A stretch of DNA of 64,000 nt from Ruminococcus sp. GTDB taxonomy: Bacteria > Bacillota > Clostridia > Oscillospirales > Ruminococcaceae. Below are positions 45,494-54,943 of this stretch, one piece after another. The DNA lies in NCBI GenBank assembly GCA_014799785.1, contig JAAVHI010000023.1, positions 1 through 64,000 on the forward strand, written 5' to 3'. Below the pieces are notes generated by a model that saw only the letters and a list, made by a program, of their open reading frames with translations, was not told where the DNA came from and ran no database searches. Position 1 is the stretch's first letter. Each line of letters opens with the position of its first letter. The translations under genes were made by a program, and so were the position numbers.

Positions 45494-45788
45494 GTTGAGT
45501 TGCTTAGTACTTCGCAAATTCCAAATCTATACAAAAAGCTTAACCCGTAGTATAACAACTATTGCTTAACCAAAAAAACGCACAAATAAACCTGCGGTCA
45601 TTATAGGAAATTTATTGGTATCAACAGCATTTGCAAATTTTTGAGAGCAGGTTCTGAAAAAATTATCATAAAACCAAAGTTGGCAGTCTCGATCTGGAAC
45701 GAAAAATCGCCTTTATAAGTAATATTTATATTTTTTCAATCTTTTTTCAATTTTTTATGATATAATGGTATTAAAAGGAGTTGCTGCA

Positions 45789-45839
45789 GTGAAGATTTTA
45801 CTTGTGGAGGATGAAAAAAGAATGGCGCAGGAGGTTTCT
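45789..45839 (+). pseudogene. N-terminal remnant of a response regulator
   Basis: GTG 45789 with AAAGGAG upstream opens a frame reading VKILLVEDEKRMAQEVS. This is the first strand and acidic pocket (the ED pair) of a receiver domain. It then runs straight into the VTC protein frame at 45840. The remainder of the regulator is gone. Either the remnant is translated as an N-terminal extension or it is a recombination scar. Confidence 0.7.
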
Positions 45840-46580
45840 ATGGCATTTCAGACTGTATTTAAACGATATGAATTCAAATATCTGCTTACGCCGGAGCAAA
45901 AGGAAACGGTGCTCCAGGCGATGGAGCCGTATATGACGCAGGATCAATACGGCAGAACGACAATTCGCAATATTTATTTTGATACGGACAATTATCTTCT
46001 GGTTCGCCGTTCCATTGATAAGCCGGCATATAAAGAAAAGCTGCGGATCCGCAGCTACGGCCGAGCCGATTCGGACAGTACGGTATTTGTGGAGCTGAAA
46101 AAGAAATATCAGTCCATCGTGTATAAACGTCGGATTTCCTTGCCGGAGGAAGAGGCGATGGAATGGGTAGGCGGAGAACGGCATTGCCGCAAGCATACGC
46201 AAATTTCCGAAGAGGTGGATTATTTCCTTGATTTCTACAAGACCCTGCACCCGACCGTTTTTCTCTCCTACGAAAGAGAGGCGTTCTATTCAAACGATAA
46301 ATCCGATTTTCGGGTAACGTTTGACGATACGATCCTCTCCCGTCAAGAGGATCTGTCACTGCGGTCCGAAGCGTACGGCACTCCCCTTCTTCCCGAAGGA
46401 ACAGTACTTATGGAGCTGAAATGCTCAGGCGGGATCCCGATGTGGATGACCCATGTTCTCTCACGGGAACACATATATAAAACCACGTTCTCAAAATACG
46501 GAACGGCATACTGCAAAATGATCTTTCCGCAGCTGTACAGTGCGGAAAACACTTTTAAGGAGGTAGCTTTACATGCTTAA
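45840..46580 (+). CDS. VTC-domain (polyphosphate polymerase-like) protein
   Basis: A 246-residue tunnel-fold protein of the VTC/CYTH type. Basic and acidic active-site strands are FKRYEFKYLLTPEQ, EKLRIRSYGRA, FVELKKKYQ, VYKRRISLP, FLSYEREAF, RVTFDD and MELKCSGGIP. Eukaryotic VTC4 makes polyphosphate from ATP, but the bacterial role is unproven. GGAGG lies six bases before ATG 45840, the preferred start. It overlaps the DUF4956 gene by eight bases. Confidence 0.9.
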   Translation: MAFQTVFKRYEFKYLLTPEQKETVLQAMEPYMTQDQYGRTTIRNIYFDTDNYLLVRRSIDKPAYKEKLRIRSYGRADSDSTVFVELKKKYQSIVYKRRISLPEEEAMEWVGGERHCRKHTQISEEVDYFLDFYKTLHPTVFLSYEREAFYSNDKSDFRVTFDDTILSRQEDLSLRSEAYGTPLLPEGTVLMELKCSGGIPMWMTHVLSREHIYKTTFSKYGTAYCKMIFPQLYSAENTFKEVALHA

Positions 46581-47268
46581 CAATATTTTTCAAGGAATCT
46601 TTGACTCTTCTCTGACCGCCGTTATCAGCGTAGGCGATTTTCTGCTTTGCTTAGGCTTATCGCTGGTACTCGGCTTGATCCTGTCTCTCGTTTATATGTA
46701 CCGCACCCGTTACACAAAGAGCTTTGTTGTAACGCTGGCGCTGCTTCCGGCAGTTGTCTGCATTGTCATCATGCTTGTTAACGGGAACGTCGGCACGGGC
46801 GTTGCGGTCGCGGGAGCGTTCAGCCTTGTCCGCTTCCGCTCCGCGCCCGGAACGGCAAGAGAAATCTGCGCGCTGTTTATCGCAATGGGGACGGGACTCA
46901 TCTCTGGTATGGGGTATCTCGGCTTTGCGGTGCTGTTTACCGTTGTGATGTGCGCCGTGTTAATGCTTTATAACCGTCTCGATTTCGGCGCAAACAAAAA
47001 CGCGGGAAAATATAAAACGCTCAGCGTCACCATTCCTGAGGACTTAGACTATACCGGGGTCTTTGACGACATCTTTTTCGAATATACGACCCATTATGAG
47101 CTTGATCGGGTAAAGACCACCAATATGGGCAGTATGTTCCGTCTTACATACAATATCGTGCTTCGCGACACAGCTAAAGAAAAGGAAATGATCGATAAGC
47201 TCCGCTGCCGTAACGGCAATCTTGAGATTTCCGTATCCAGACAGGAAAACATCATATCAGAGCTTTAA
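46573..47268 (+). CDS. DUF4956 membrane protein
   Basis: A 231-residue protein with about four N-terminal transmembrane helices (FLLCLGLSLVLGLILSLVYM), the conserved GVAVAGAFSLVRFRSAPGT loop, and a soluble C-terminal domain. DUF4956 genes commonly accompany VTC and CotH genes, as here. The function is unknown; a role as membrane partner of the VTC protein is inference. AAGGAGG precedes the ATG. Confidence 0.9.
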   Translation: MLNNIFQGIFDSSLTAVISVGDFLLCLGLSLVLGLILSLVYMYRTRYTKSFVVTLALLPAVVCIVIMLVNGNVGTGVAVAGAFSLVRFRSAPGTAREICALFIAMGTGLISGMGYLGFAVLFTVVMCAVLMLYNRLDFGANKNAGKYKTLSVTIPEDLDYTGVFDDIFFEYTTHYELDRVKTTNMGSMFRLTYNIVLRDTAKEKEMIDKLRCRNGNLEISVSRQENIISEL

Positions 47269-47286
47269 GAACGGGAGAAACGCTTT

Positions 47287-49287
47287 ATGAAAAAATATAT
47301 ATCGATTGGGATAATCCTTGCCTTTCTGTGCGGTTCTCTTGCAGGCTGCGCAAATTCCGACAACACCGCTGAAACAAGCAGCGCGAATACTTCAGGTGCT
47401 GTGCAAAGCAATACCGCTCCGTCCGCCGGCATTGTCGATTCCGACAGCTCCGCCGAACCCGTAAAGGTCGATTTCTCAAGTACGGATTCGGACATGTTTA
47501 CAAAGCGGGATCTGAAAGCCGATTACGATGAGAAAAGCAGCATTGCGATTCAATTAAACGGCGCTTCCGCAGCGGCAAGCTCGGACAGCGTTCAGATATC
47601 GGGAAGCAGGATCACCATTACCGAGGAGGCGACTTACATCATCTCCGGTAGTCTTGACGACGGTATGATCATCGTAAATGCGCCCGATACCGCAAAGCTG
47701 CAAATTGTGCTGAAGGGAGTTAATATCAACTGCGAGTCCTCCGCTCCGCTGTATATTCTTGAGGCAGATAAGGTGTTTGTTACCTTAGCGGACGGCACGG
47801 AAAACACCCTTTCCAACGGCGGCACATTTACCGCGATTGACGAGAACAAAATCGACGCCGCCATATTCTCAAAGCAAGACCTTACCATAAACGGAACTGG
47901 CGCGCTTACGGTGACTTCTCCTGAGGGACACGGGATAGTGTCTAAAGACGATCTTGTGATTACCGGAGGCTCGCTTACGGTAAATTCTTCTTCTCACGGT
48001 CTTGATGCAAACGACAGCATAAGGCTCACCGGCGATACGTCACTTACCGTCAACGCGGGTAAAGACGGGCTACACGCCGAAAACAACAATGACTCTTCTA
48101 AGGGATTTGTTTACATTTCGGACGGAAGCGTAAAGATAGAAGCAGAGGGCGACGGAATAAGCGCCGGAGCTTATATGCAGATTGAGGGTGGCAAGCTTGA
48201 TATTCTTGCCGGCGGCGGAAGCGAAAACGGAACAAAATCCTCGTCCGATTTCTACGGCGGTTTTATGGGAGGAAGATTTGGCGGCAGAGACAAATATTCC
48301 TCTCCCGAAGCAACTGCCGCCGATGACGGCACAAGCATGAAGGGGATCAAAGCGGTTGGCAGTATTTTGATCTCAAACGGGACGCTCGCCGTTAACTCCG
48401 CAGACGACGCGATTCATTCCAACACCTCCGTTACCGTAAACGGCGGCACATTTGAGCTTGCCAGCGGTGACGACGGCATTCACGCGGACGAAAACCTTAC
48501 AATTACCGCAGGAAATATCAACATCACTGAAAGCTACGAGGGTCTGGAGGCATTGTCTATCAATATTTCGGGCGGTGATATAAACCTTACGGCAACGGAC
48601 GACGGTATCAACGCGGCAGGCGGTACGGATTCAAGCGGCATAACCGGCGGCAGGGACGGAATGTTCGGCGGCAAGGGCAGAATGTCTTCAAGCGGCGGCA
48701 GTATGGTACTCTCGGGCGGCAATATATACATCAAAATGGGCGGCGACGGTCTGGACGCCAACGGCAGTATGTCCGTTACAGGCGGCAATATCACGATTTC
48801 CGGCGCTAACAGCGGAGACACATCAATTTTGGATTATGACAGCATCGGCGTTATCGAGGGCGGCACCTTTATCGGTACGGGATCCTCAAGTATGGCACAA
48901 AACTTCGGAAGCGCTTCCACCCAGGGTTCCATTATGGTCACAACTGGCACTCAGTCCGCAGGAACGGAGATAAAGCTTTCCGATTCCAACGAAAACGTGC
49001 TCGTATCATATACCGCCGACCGTGATTTCTCCTGCGTGATCATCAGCCATCCGTCTATTGTAAACGGCGGAAAATATGTATTGACTGCCGGCTCTTTTAG
49101 TTCCGACATAACAATGGACGGCACGATCTACGGCTCGGGCGGCTTCGGAGGAATGGGCGGCAGCAAGGGCAACGGTTTCGGAGGAAACAAATACGATAAA
49201 CAAAACGGCATTGACGGCAATAAGACAAGCGGCAAAGACAGAAGAGCTTTCGGTTCGGAAAATGCCGCAGCCGGCAATACCGTCTGA
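47287..49287 (+). CDS. Carbohydrate-binding-domain lipoprotein (DUF4353-like beta-helix)
   Basis: A 666-residue lipoprotein (lipobox SLAGC) made mainly of repeated beta-strand turns such as GTLAVNSADDAIHS and SVTGGNITISGANSGD. These form a right-handed beta-helix-like fold called carbohydrate-binding domain in databases. The C-terminus is rich in Gly, Ser and Lys. It is the last gene of the VTC-DUF4956 run, 18 bp after DUF4956, and may be a surface substrate for CotH (inference). A terminator follows at 49304. Confidence 0.85.
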   Translation: MKKYISIGIILAFLCGSLAGCANSDNTAETSSANTSGAVQSNTAPSAGIVDSDSSAEPVKVDFSSTDSDMFTKRDLKADYDEKSSIAIQLNGASAAASSDSVQISGSRITITEEATYIISGSLDDGMIIVNAPDTAKLQIVLKGVNINCESSAPLYILEADKVFVTLADGTENTLSNGGTFTAIDENKIDAAIFSKQDLTINGTGALTVTSPEGHGIVSKDDLVITGGSLTVNSSSHGLDANDSIRLTGDTSLTVNAGKDGLHAENNNDSSKGFVYISDGSVKIEAEGDGISAGAYMQIEGGKLDILAGGGSENGTKSSSDFYGGFMGGRFGGRDKYSSPEATAADDGTSMKGIKAVGSILISNGTLAVNSADDAIHSNTSVTVNGGTFELASGDDGIHADENLTITAGNINITESYEGLEALSINISGGDINLTATDDGINAAGGTDSSGITGGRDGMFGGKGRMSSSGGSMVLSGGNIYIKMGGDGLDANGSMSVTGGNITISGANSGDTSILDYDSIGVIEGGTFIGTGSSSMAQNFGSASTQGSIMVTTGTQSAGTEIKLSDSNENVLVSYTADRDFSCVIISHPSIVNGGKYVLTAGSFSSDITMDGTIYGSGGFGGMGGSKGNGFGGNKYDKQNGIDGNKTSGKDRRAFGSENAAAGNTV

Positions 49288-49303
49288 AAAGAAACAGTCG
49301 ATC

Positions 49304-49352
49304 AAGCTCCCTCCCGTATAATAACGGTATCGGAATACGGAAGGAGCTTTTA
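49304..49352 (+). terminator. Terminator of the VTC-DUF4956-lipoprotein operon
   Basis: AAGCTCC (49304-49310) pairs with GGAGCTT (49343-49349), with an inner CCGTAT/ATACGG stem, then TTA. Confidence 0.75.
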
Positions 49353-49469
49353 TGAATAGAAACGCTGATGAGAGAAAAATAGTATAGTTCAAAAAATATT
49401 TCGCGCTTTCGGAACGGTAAATTCTGTCCACGTTTTGTCAAAGTCTGTTTAAATAAAAACGTTAAAAAG

Positions 49470-49507
49470 TGCCTCTGTAATTTGAAACTCTTCAATTTAC
49501 AGAGGCA
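49470..49507. terminator. Long hairpin in the intergenic region
   Basis: TGCCTCTGTAATTTG and CAATTTACAGAGGCA pair with a single mismatch around an eight-base loop. There is no T-run after it on the plus strand, but an A-rich stretch before it gives a U-tail on the minus strand. Confidence 0.55.
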
Positions 49508-49547
49508 TCTGCCGGCTTGCGCTTTGTACCGAGACTCATACGCTTAA

Positions 49548-49754
49548 TTACCATGCTGTGTCAAATTCAAAATATTCGCATAACTCCTCGGTTCTTCCCA
49601 AACCATTCAAGCCACGCATATGACAGGTAAAGGTGTAAAGCACTTTGCGCCGTTGTCGCCCGATGATTTCCTGTATATTCCAAAACGAAAATATTTCTCG
49701 GTTCAAGTAAGATTTGTTTACACCTTTAAATCCTAAAAAGCTGCTTTTTACTAT
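49548..49754 (-). pseudogene. Possible 68-codon gene remnant
   Basis: An open frame reads VKSSFLGFKGVNKSYLNREI through EIIGRQRRKVLYTF to ELCEYFEFDTAW and a stop, with no start codon near its upstream end. The composition looks coding, but I know no family. It may be the C-terminal relic of a lost gene. Confidence 0.3.
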
Positions 49755-49772
49755 TTAAATGCAAAAAAGGTC

Positions 49773-49801
49773 TTGACAATTAAGGAACTTTATAATATGC
49801 T
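49773..49801 (+). promoter_or_regulatory. Promoter of the HD-GYP gene
   Basis: TTGACA (49773-49778), 17 bp and TATGCT (49796-49801). A closer TATAAT (49791-49796) has a 12-bp spacer and is less likely. Confidence 0.65.
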
Positions 49802-49892
49802 ATATATAGTTGCGTTTTGGCATGAGATATCTTCTTATAGCAGAGCGTAAGGCTATACTTATTTTTACTCAGGTATGTTAGGATGAACCAAT

Positions 49893-50702
49893 ATGAAAAA
49901 GGCAATTGTTGAACGTGAAGTTATCAACTCACAAGGGGTTTTGTTTGCCGCAAAGGGTGAAGCTGTAAATCAGCAAAGATTAGTAGACCTTTTGAGCAAA
50001 GGCGTGATCTCTTTTGAAGAATATATAAAATGTAACCCAACTGCTACGGAAGCAGATATGGCTAAAGCTTTTATTTCTTATTCTATAGGAAAAACCATTC
50101 CGTTTGCTCCGGAAACCATAAAGCATGAGGTTATGGAGATATTGGAACAGGTCTCTGAAGAAAACAACGTTGCGGAGATGGTTGGATGTCTTGCAAGACG
50201 CTCGTTATGGTCTTATGAGCATTCAATGAGAGTTGCCATAATTGCTTCGGCAATAGGGAAAAAAATGAATTTTTCGGACGACGAACTGCTCGTTGCTGCT
50301 GAGGGCTCTGTAGTGCATGATGTGGGAAAAATCTTTTTTGTTAATTTAGTTGAAAAACACGGCACATTAACACCGGAAGAGTATAAGATCATAAAAGAGC
50401 ACACCAAAGCGGGTTACAGATTCCTGAAAGGCGCGGGATTTAAGGAGGAAGTAGCTAATATTGCGCTTTTGCACCATGAGCGCCGCAACGGAAACGGATA
50501 TTGGGGTGTAAGCGACCTGCCCCGTACAGTCGAAGCAGTTGGTATTGCAGATTCTATAGACGCCATGATGGCTGAAAGGCCGTACAAAAGCGGAATTGAC
50601 ATTAATAAGGTAATAGGTCAGCTGACAGAAGAGTATAGAATAAACAATTCATACGATCCCAAAATGTTGATAGAAGCAAGAAAATTAATGCTTTTGCCCT
50701 GA
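49893..50702 (+). CDS. HD-GYP-domain phosphohydrolase
   Basis: A 269-residue protein. The first 90 residues form a helical regulatory region with no known sensor. The HD motif is VVHDVGKIFFVN (about residue 141), and HHERRNGNGYWG replaces the consensus HHERxxGxGYP, so Pro is replaced by Trp. Canonical HD-GYP enzymes break down cyclic di-GMP; the substitution makes specificity uncertain. It has its own promoter. Confidence 0.85.
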   Translation: MKKAIVEREVINSQGVLFAAKGEAVNQQRLVDLLSKGVISFEEYIKCNPTATEADMAKAFISYSIGKTIPFAPETIKHEVMEILEQVSEENNVAEMVGCLARRSLWSYEHSMRVAIIASAIGKKMNFSDDELLVAAEGSVVHDVGKIFFVNLVEKHGTLTPEEYKIIKEHTKAGYRFLKGAGFKEEVANIALLHHERRNGNGYWGVSDLPRTVEAVGIADSIDAMMAERPYKSGIDINKVIGQLTEEYRINNSYDPKMLIEARKLMLLP

Positions 50703-50785
50703 TGCAAAAACAGCGGCAGCCGGATATATCTCCGGTTGCTGCTGTTTCATTTTTTATAAATAAGTTATACTATTTCTCTCCATTA

Positions 50786-52909
50786 TTATTTAGCTTCAGA
50801 AAGGGTTATGCCGTTGCTTCCAAGGGGAATTTCATGGTCAAGACCCACAAACTTGCCGTTCTGCTGCCACAGGACCTCCTTAACGAAAGCGTATTTGTCC
50901 TCGTCCCATGTGGTGAAGTCGTCAAGGACAAGTCCTCCCGTATCTCCAGAGTTGGAGTTAAAGCACCAGAACGTGTGGTTGATACGGTTATCCTTTATCA
51001 GCTTGCGGAGATGGGTCATCCACGTCAGATTAGGTTCGCGCATAAATCCTCCCCACTCGCCTATCAGCAAAGGCGCGGTGTTGCTTTTCTGGATATAGAA
51101 CCAGTTGTCGTACCAGCAGTCCTTATAGAGGCTGTCGTATGTATAGCCGCCCTTGAACCACGGCTGCTCGTAGACTGTAGGTCCGTAGTCGTGGGGTGAA
51201 TACACCAGCTTGTTCTGATACTTGCCCAGATCTACGGGGTTATCCTTTACGCCGCGGAGATTTCCACCCCACCAGTTGTAGTAGTAATCTCCCGAATTTT
51301 TCGAGGAGAAATCGCCGTTTGTCTTTATGTCCTTAGGGTATATCTCAATACCCTCAACCATTACAAGCACGTTGGGATTCTTGTTCAGAACAGCTTTTGC
51401 CGCCTTTTCAGCAGCGTATTTCCAGTTGTCCTGATCCTTGGAATTGTCCCACTTTGCGCGGGGAGATTCGTATTCCTTGCCGTGAGGCTCGTTTTTCAGG
51501 TCGTATGCGATAATAGTGTCGTCGTTTTTGTATCTCGCCGCCATCCATGCCAGCGCGTCAAGGTAGTCCTGCTCGGAAATATCGCCGTTGTACCAGACGT
51601 TGTAGTTATGTCCCATAGCGTCGGTTTTTGCGCAGTGTATGTCGATCATTATTTTTATGCCGTTGGCGCGGCACTGTCCCACAACGTAATCGAAAATCTC
51701 AAGGCTGTTCATTCCCACAAGGTATGAATTGGTCGCCTGATTGAAATTCGCGTTGGGATAGCTGCCGTTCGACCAGCTTTTGATAAGCTCGGTGGAAATG
51801 GGTACCCTCAGAAGATTGAAGCCCCTGTCCGCGATAGCCGCTATCGAGGTGTTCAGATCGCAGGTCCATAAGCCGTCAAAGGTGTTCGTACCCGTGTTGT
51901 AGCCGAACCAGTTCACGCCTGTGAGCCAGACCTCCTTGCCGTTCTTGTCAACGATCTTGCTGCCGTCGGTGAAAAGCCAGTCGTCGGTAGTAGGCGCGGG
52001 AACGTCCTTTGCCTGCTTGATAGTAGGATTATTGTTACCTACAGAGCCGCTGTTTCCGCCGCCGTTATTGTTGTTATTGTTTCCGCCCGAAGTACCCGAA
52101 ACTGTGGAAGAACCGAACTTTACAGTTGCTTTCGAGTCGTCGATAGTACCTGCGTTGCATAATATCATACCGAAAGTGCCCTCGCTTCCCGGATCAATAT
52201 TTGAGTTATAGTCAACGGGAGTTACTGTCAGAGTACCGCCGCTGACGGATATTTCGCAGTTCCATTTCTGATCTACCTTCACGCCCGAAGCCGCGGGGAT
52301 AGTCACCGTCCAGCCGCCTATGGCTGAGCCTGAACCGTTCTTTACCGTTCCGTCGATCTGGGTAAACTTGTCGCTGCCGTTCTCCCAGCCGTTTGAGGAG
52401 TTCAGCGTCAGCGTTACGTCTGAAGAGGATTTTTCAGCGGCCTTGGCTGTAGTAGTATCGGAGCTTTCGTTCCGGGGAGCCTCAGTCTGCTTAGCCGTCA
52501 CGGCGTTTCCACCGTTGGCAGGCCTTGTCTCGGCGGGAACCCTTGTTTCGGCGGGAGCGTTTGCGGTCTGTTCAGTACGGGCAGCTTCCGTTTCGGCAGG
52601 AGAACCGCTTGCATCGTCTGCGCCGTTTGCAGCCGCACCTGTTTCGGGATTATGCTTCGCCGCAGCCGCACCGTTGCCGCCGTATGGGTCGTAATCGTCG
52701 GCAAAAGGATCGTAGTCCTCGCCGAAAAAGTCATCGGTAAGCGAAACAGCGGAAGTTTCCGACGCCTCGGAAGCCTGCGTCTGTGCAGACGACGAGGTCA
52801 TATCCGCTTCGCCAGAACCGCTGTCCCCGCCGCAGGACGACAGCATTGACGCTATCATTACCGCGGAGACCGCAAGGGAAATTTTCCTTTTAACAGAATT
52901 TTTCTTCAT
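50786..52909 (-). CDS. GH5 endoglucanase lipoprotein with CBM2-like module
   Basis: A 707-residue secreted enzyme. The signal peptide ends at a lipobox-like MLSSCGG, so the protein may be lipid-anchored. A long Ala/Glu/Thr/Asn-rich linker precedes a CBM2-like module (about residues 165-270; [23 protein letters not shown]) and a Gly/Asn linker. The GH5 domain shows [20 protein letters not shown], acid-base Glu in [10 protein letters not shown] (about 475) and nucleophile Glu in LLIGEWGGF (about 620). It cleaves beta-1,4-glucans, which suits a plant-fibre-degrading gut bacterium. Confidence 0.93.
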   Translation of the reverse strand: MKKNSVKRKISLAVSAVMIASMLSSCGGDSGSGEADMTSSSAQTQASEASETSAVSLTDDFFGEDYDPFADDYDPYGGNGAAAAKHNPETGAAANGADDASGSPAETEAARTEQTANAPAETRVPAETRPANGGNAVTAKQTEAPRNESSDTTTAKAAEKSSSDVTLTLNSSNGWENGSDKFTQIDGTVKNGSGSAIGGWTVTIPAASGVKVDQKWNCEISVSGGTLTVTPVDYNSNIDPGSEGTFGMILCNAGTIDDSKATVKFGSSTVSGTSGGNNNNNNGGGNSGSVGNNNPTIKQAKDVPAPTTDDWLFTDGSKIVDKNGKEVWLTGVNWFGYNTGTNTFDGLWTCDLNTSIAAIADRGFNLLRVPISTELIKSWSNGSYPNANFNQATNSYLVGMNSLEIFDYVVGQCRANGIKIMIDIHCAKTDAMGHNYNVWYNGDISEQDYLDALAWMAARYKNDDTIIAYDLKNEPHGKEYESPRAKWDNSKDQDNWKYAAEKAAKAVLNKNPNVLVMVEGIEIYPKDIKTNGDFSSKNSGDYYYNWWGGNLRGVKDNPVDLGKYQNKLVYSPHDYGPTVYEQPWFKGGYTYDSLYKDCWYDNWFYIQKSNTAPLLIGEWGGFMREPNLTWMTHLRKLIKDNRINHTFWCFNSNSGDTGGLVLDDFTTWDEDKYAFVKEVLWQQNGKFVGLDHEIPLGSNGITLSEAK

Positions 52910-52940
52910 AAAATACCTCCGAATGTCAAAATCAGTACGC

Positions 52941-53609
52941 TCAGTCTACGCGCCAGTCAATAGGCGTCATTCCGTTTGACGTGAGGAACTCGTTCGCCTT
53001 GGAAAAATGTCTGCACCCGAAAAAGCCGTTATACGCCGAAAGCGGACTTGGGTGCGCCGCTTGCAGTATCAGGTGGTTGGGATTGGTTATCAGCCGCATT
53101 TTCTGCTTGGCGTTTCCGCCCCACAGCAGAAAAACTATCGGCTTATCGCGCTGGTTGAGAAGCTCTATCACCCTGTCCGTGAATATCTCCCAGCCCATTC
53201 CTCTATGGGAATTGGCCTGACCCTCACGAACGGTCAGCACGGTGTTCATAAGCAGCACTCCGCTGTCCGCCCACTTTTTCAGGTATCCATGGTTTGCGGG
53301 AGGTATCCCCAGATCGGAATAAATTTCCTTATAGATATTTTGGAGTGACGGCGGTATAGCCGTTCCTTTCTGCACCGAAAAGCAAAGCCCGTGCGCCTGA
53401 CCCGCTCCGTGGTAGGGATCCTGCCCGATTATCACCGCCTTTACGTCCGAGTAAGACGTAAATTTCAGCGAATTGAATATGTCGTACATATTCGGGTAAA
53501 TTCTGCGTGTGCTGTACTCAACTTTAAGAAATTCACGCAGTTTAAGGTAATATTCCTTTGTAAACTCGTCCTTGAGAAGTTCGTCCCATTCGTTTCCGAT
53601 ATTGACCAT
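52941..53609 (-). CDS. ung: Uracil-DNA glycosylase
   Basis: A 222-residue family 1 UDG that removes uracil from DNA. The water-activating loop is [18 protein letters not shown], the uracil-binding strand [10 protein letters not shown], and the DNA-binding loop [18 protein letters not shown] 53609 with GGAGGG nine bases upstream is preferred over a longer frame. It follows the carboxypeptidase gene by one base. Confidence 0.94.
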   Translation of the reverse strand: MVNIGNEWDELLKDEFTKEYYLKLREFLKVEYSTRRIYPNMYDIFNSLKFTSYSDVKAVIIGQDPYHGAGQAHGLCFSVQKGTAIPPSLQNIYKEIYSDLGIPPANHGYLKKWADSGVLLMNTVLTVREGQANSHRGMGWEIFTDRVIELLNQRDKPIVFLLWGGNAKQKMRLITNPNHLILQAAHPSPLSAYNGFFGCRHFSKANEFLTSNGMTPIDWRVD

Positions 53610-53610
53610 C

Positions 53611-54720
53611 TTACAGACCCTCCCTGCTCCGTATCTCGGCAAACGCCGAGTCAAGAAGCGAAATAGTTTCGTTCCACCTTATATCCGAAGCCGAAGCGCC
53701 GAAAACAATGCATATAACGTCGTGGTCGAACCGCCTTGCCGTAGCCACCACGCAGTACCCCGACTGATCGGTCATACCCGTCTTGAAGCCGTTTGCGTAC
53801 ATATAGTAGCAGCCGCTGTCCTCGTGGATAAGCTTGTTTGAGTTATTCCATGAAATCTGCTCTCCAGACTCGAATACGGCGTATTCGCTCGGCTTTGCCG
53901 CGGAGGCAACGATAAGCGGTTTTTTCCTTGCGTAAAGGGTTATTTTCAGCATATCAAGGACGGTTGTATAGTGGTCGTCATCATGGAAGCCGTCCGGATT
54001 TGCAAAGTGAGTGTTCTCCGCTCCGAGAAGCGCGGCAGTTCTGTTCATTTCGTCAACAAATGTCTTTACTGCATTTTCGGGGGTAATACCGTCTGTTCCC
54101 GCGATCTCACGTCCCACGTTCGCCGCCGCCATATAGGACGCGTCGTTTCCCGACGGAAGCATTATCGCATCCAGCGTAGTTTCCAGATTCAGGACGTTTC
54201 CCTTTTCTATGTAGGCGAGACTGGATTCGGGATTGACGAAATCCAGCTCGTCCCCCGCCGTAAACGTAAAGTCCTCGTCAACATTATCGAGAATTACCGC
54301 AGATGTAAGAATTTTCGTTGTGCTTGCGGGGTAGCATTTCTGATCCGCATTTTTTGCGAAAAGCACCTCGTCCGCCTGAACGTCGTAAACTATGGCATAC
54401 TCCGACTGAAGCACCGTATCGATAGGATATTCTCTTCTCAGCTTAGGCTGTGCAACAATAGGCTTCTGCACCTGCGCGTCAGCGGGGATATACTCCTCGG
54501 TCTCGTCAAGAGGCTCTCCCGTCTCCTCTTCGGTAGCAACACAGTAGTAATTCTCCGCGTCCACCACCAACGGGACTTCTATGGACTTGTTTATCTGCAC
54601 CAGTCCGAATACTGTACCGCCAACAAGCGCCAGCACCAGAAACACCCGTATCAGAGCCGCTCTCCTTTTTCTTTTTTTCCTCATTTCATAAGGATCTTTT
54701 CTTCTTTTCTTTTTACTCAT
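53611..54720 (-). CDS. D-alanyl-D-alanine carboxypeptidase (S11)
   Basis: A 369-residue low-molecular-weight PBP that trims peptidoglycan pentapeptides. A basic cytoplasmic N-terminus and one membrane anchor (about residues 22-45) replace a cleavable signal. Catalytic motifs are STTK (YPASTTKILTSA), SGN (LPSGNDASY) and KTG (FKTGMTDQSGY). The protein is short at the C-terminus, without the amphipathic anchor of DacA. Confidence 0.92.
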   Translation of the reverse strand: MSKKKRRKDPYEMRKKRKRRAALIRVFLVLALVGGTVFGLVQINKSIEVPLVVDAENYYCVATEEETGEPLDETEEYIPADAQVQKPIVAQPKLRREYPIDTVLQSEYAIVYDVQADEVLFAKNADQKCYPASTTKILTSAVILDNVDEDFTFTAGDELDFVNPESSLAYIEKGNVLNLETTLDAIMLPSGNDASYMAAANVGREIAGTDGITPENAVKTFVDEMNRTAALLGAENTHFANPDGFHDDDHYTTVLDMLKITLYARKKPLIVASAAKPSEYAVFESGEQISWNNSNKLIHEDSGCYYMYANGFKTGMTDQSGYCVVATARRFDHDVICIVFGASASDIRWNETISLLDSAFAEIRSREGL

Positions 54721-54876
54721 TTCAACACCCTTGTATATATCTGAAGCTTTTTCTTTCTATAAATTTACAGTGCGCTGCGGTACGGCGTTTTTTCCGCGCC
54801 GCAGACGCTACAATAATAATAACATATATTTACTTTTATTTCAAGAGAAATTTTTGGAATAATAAATATATATTGA

Positions 54877-54905
54877 TTGACTTTACAGTAATTTTGTGTT
54901 ACTAT
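54877..54905 (+). promoter_or_regulatory. Promoter of the cation antiporter gene
   Basis: TTGACT (54877-54882), 17 bp and TACTAT (54900-54905), 38 bp before the start codon. Confidence 0.75.
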
Positions 54906-54943
54906 AGAAGTTAAAGTATCTTTTTAAAAGGAAGTAAAATATT

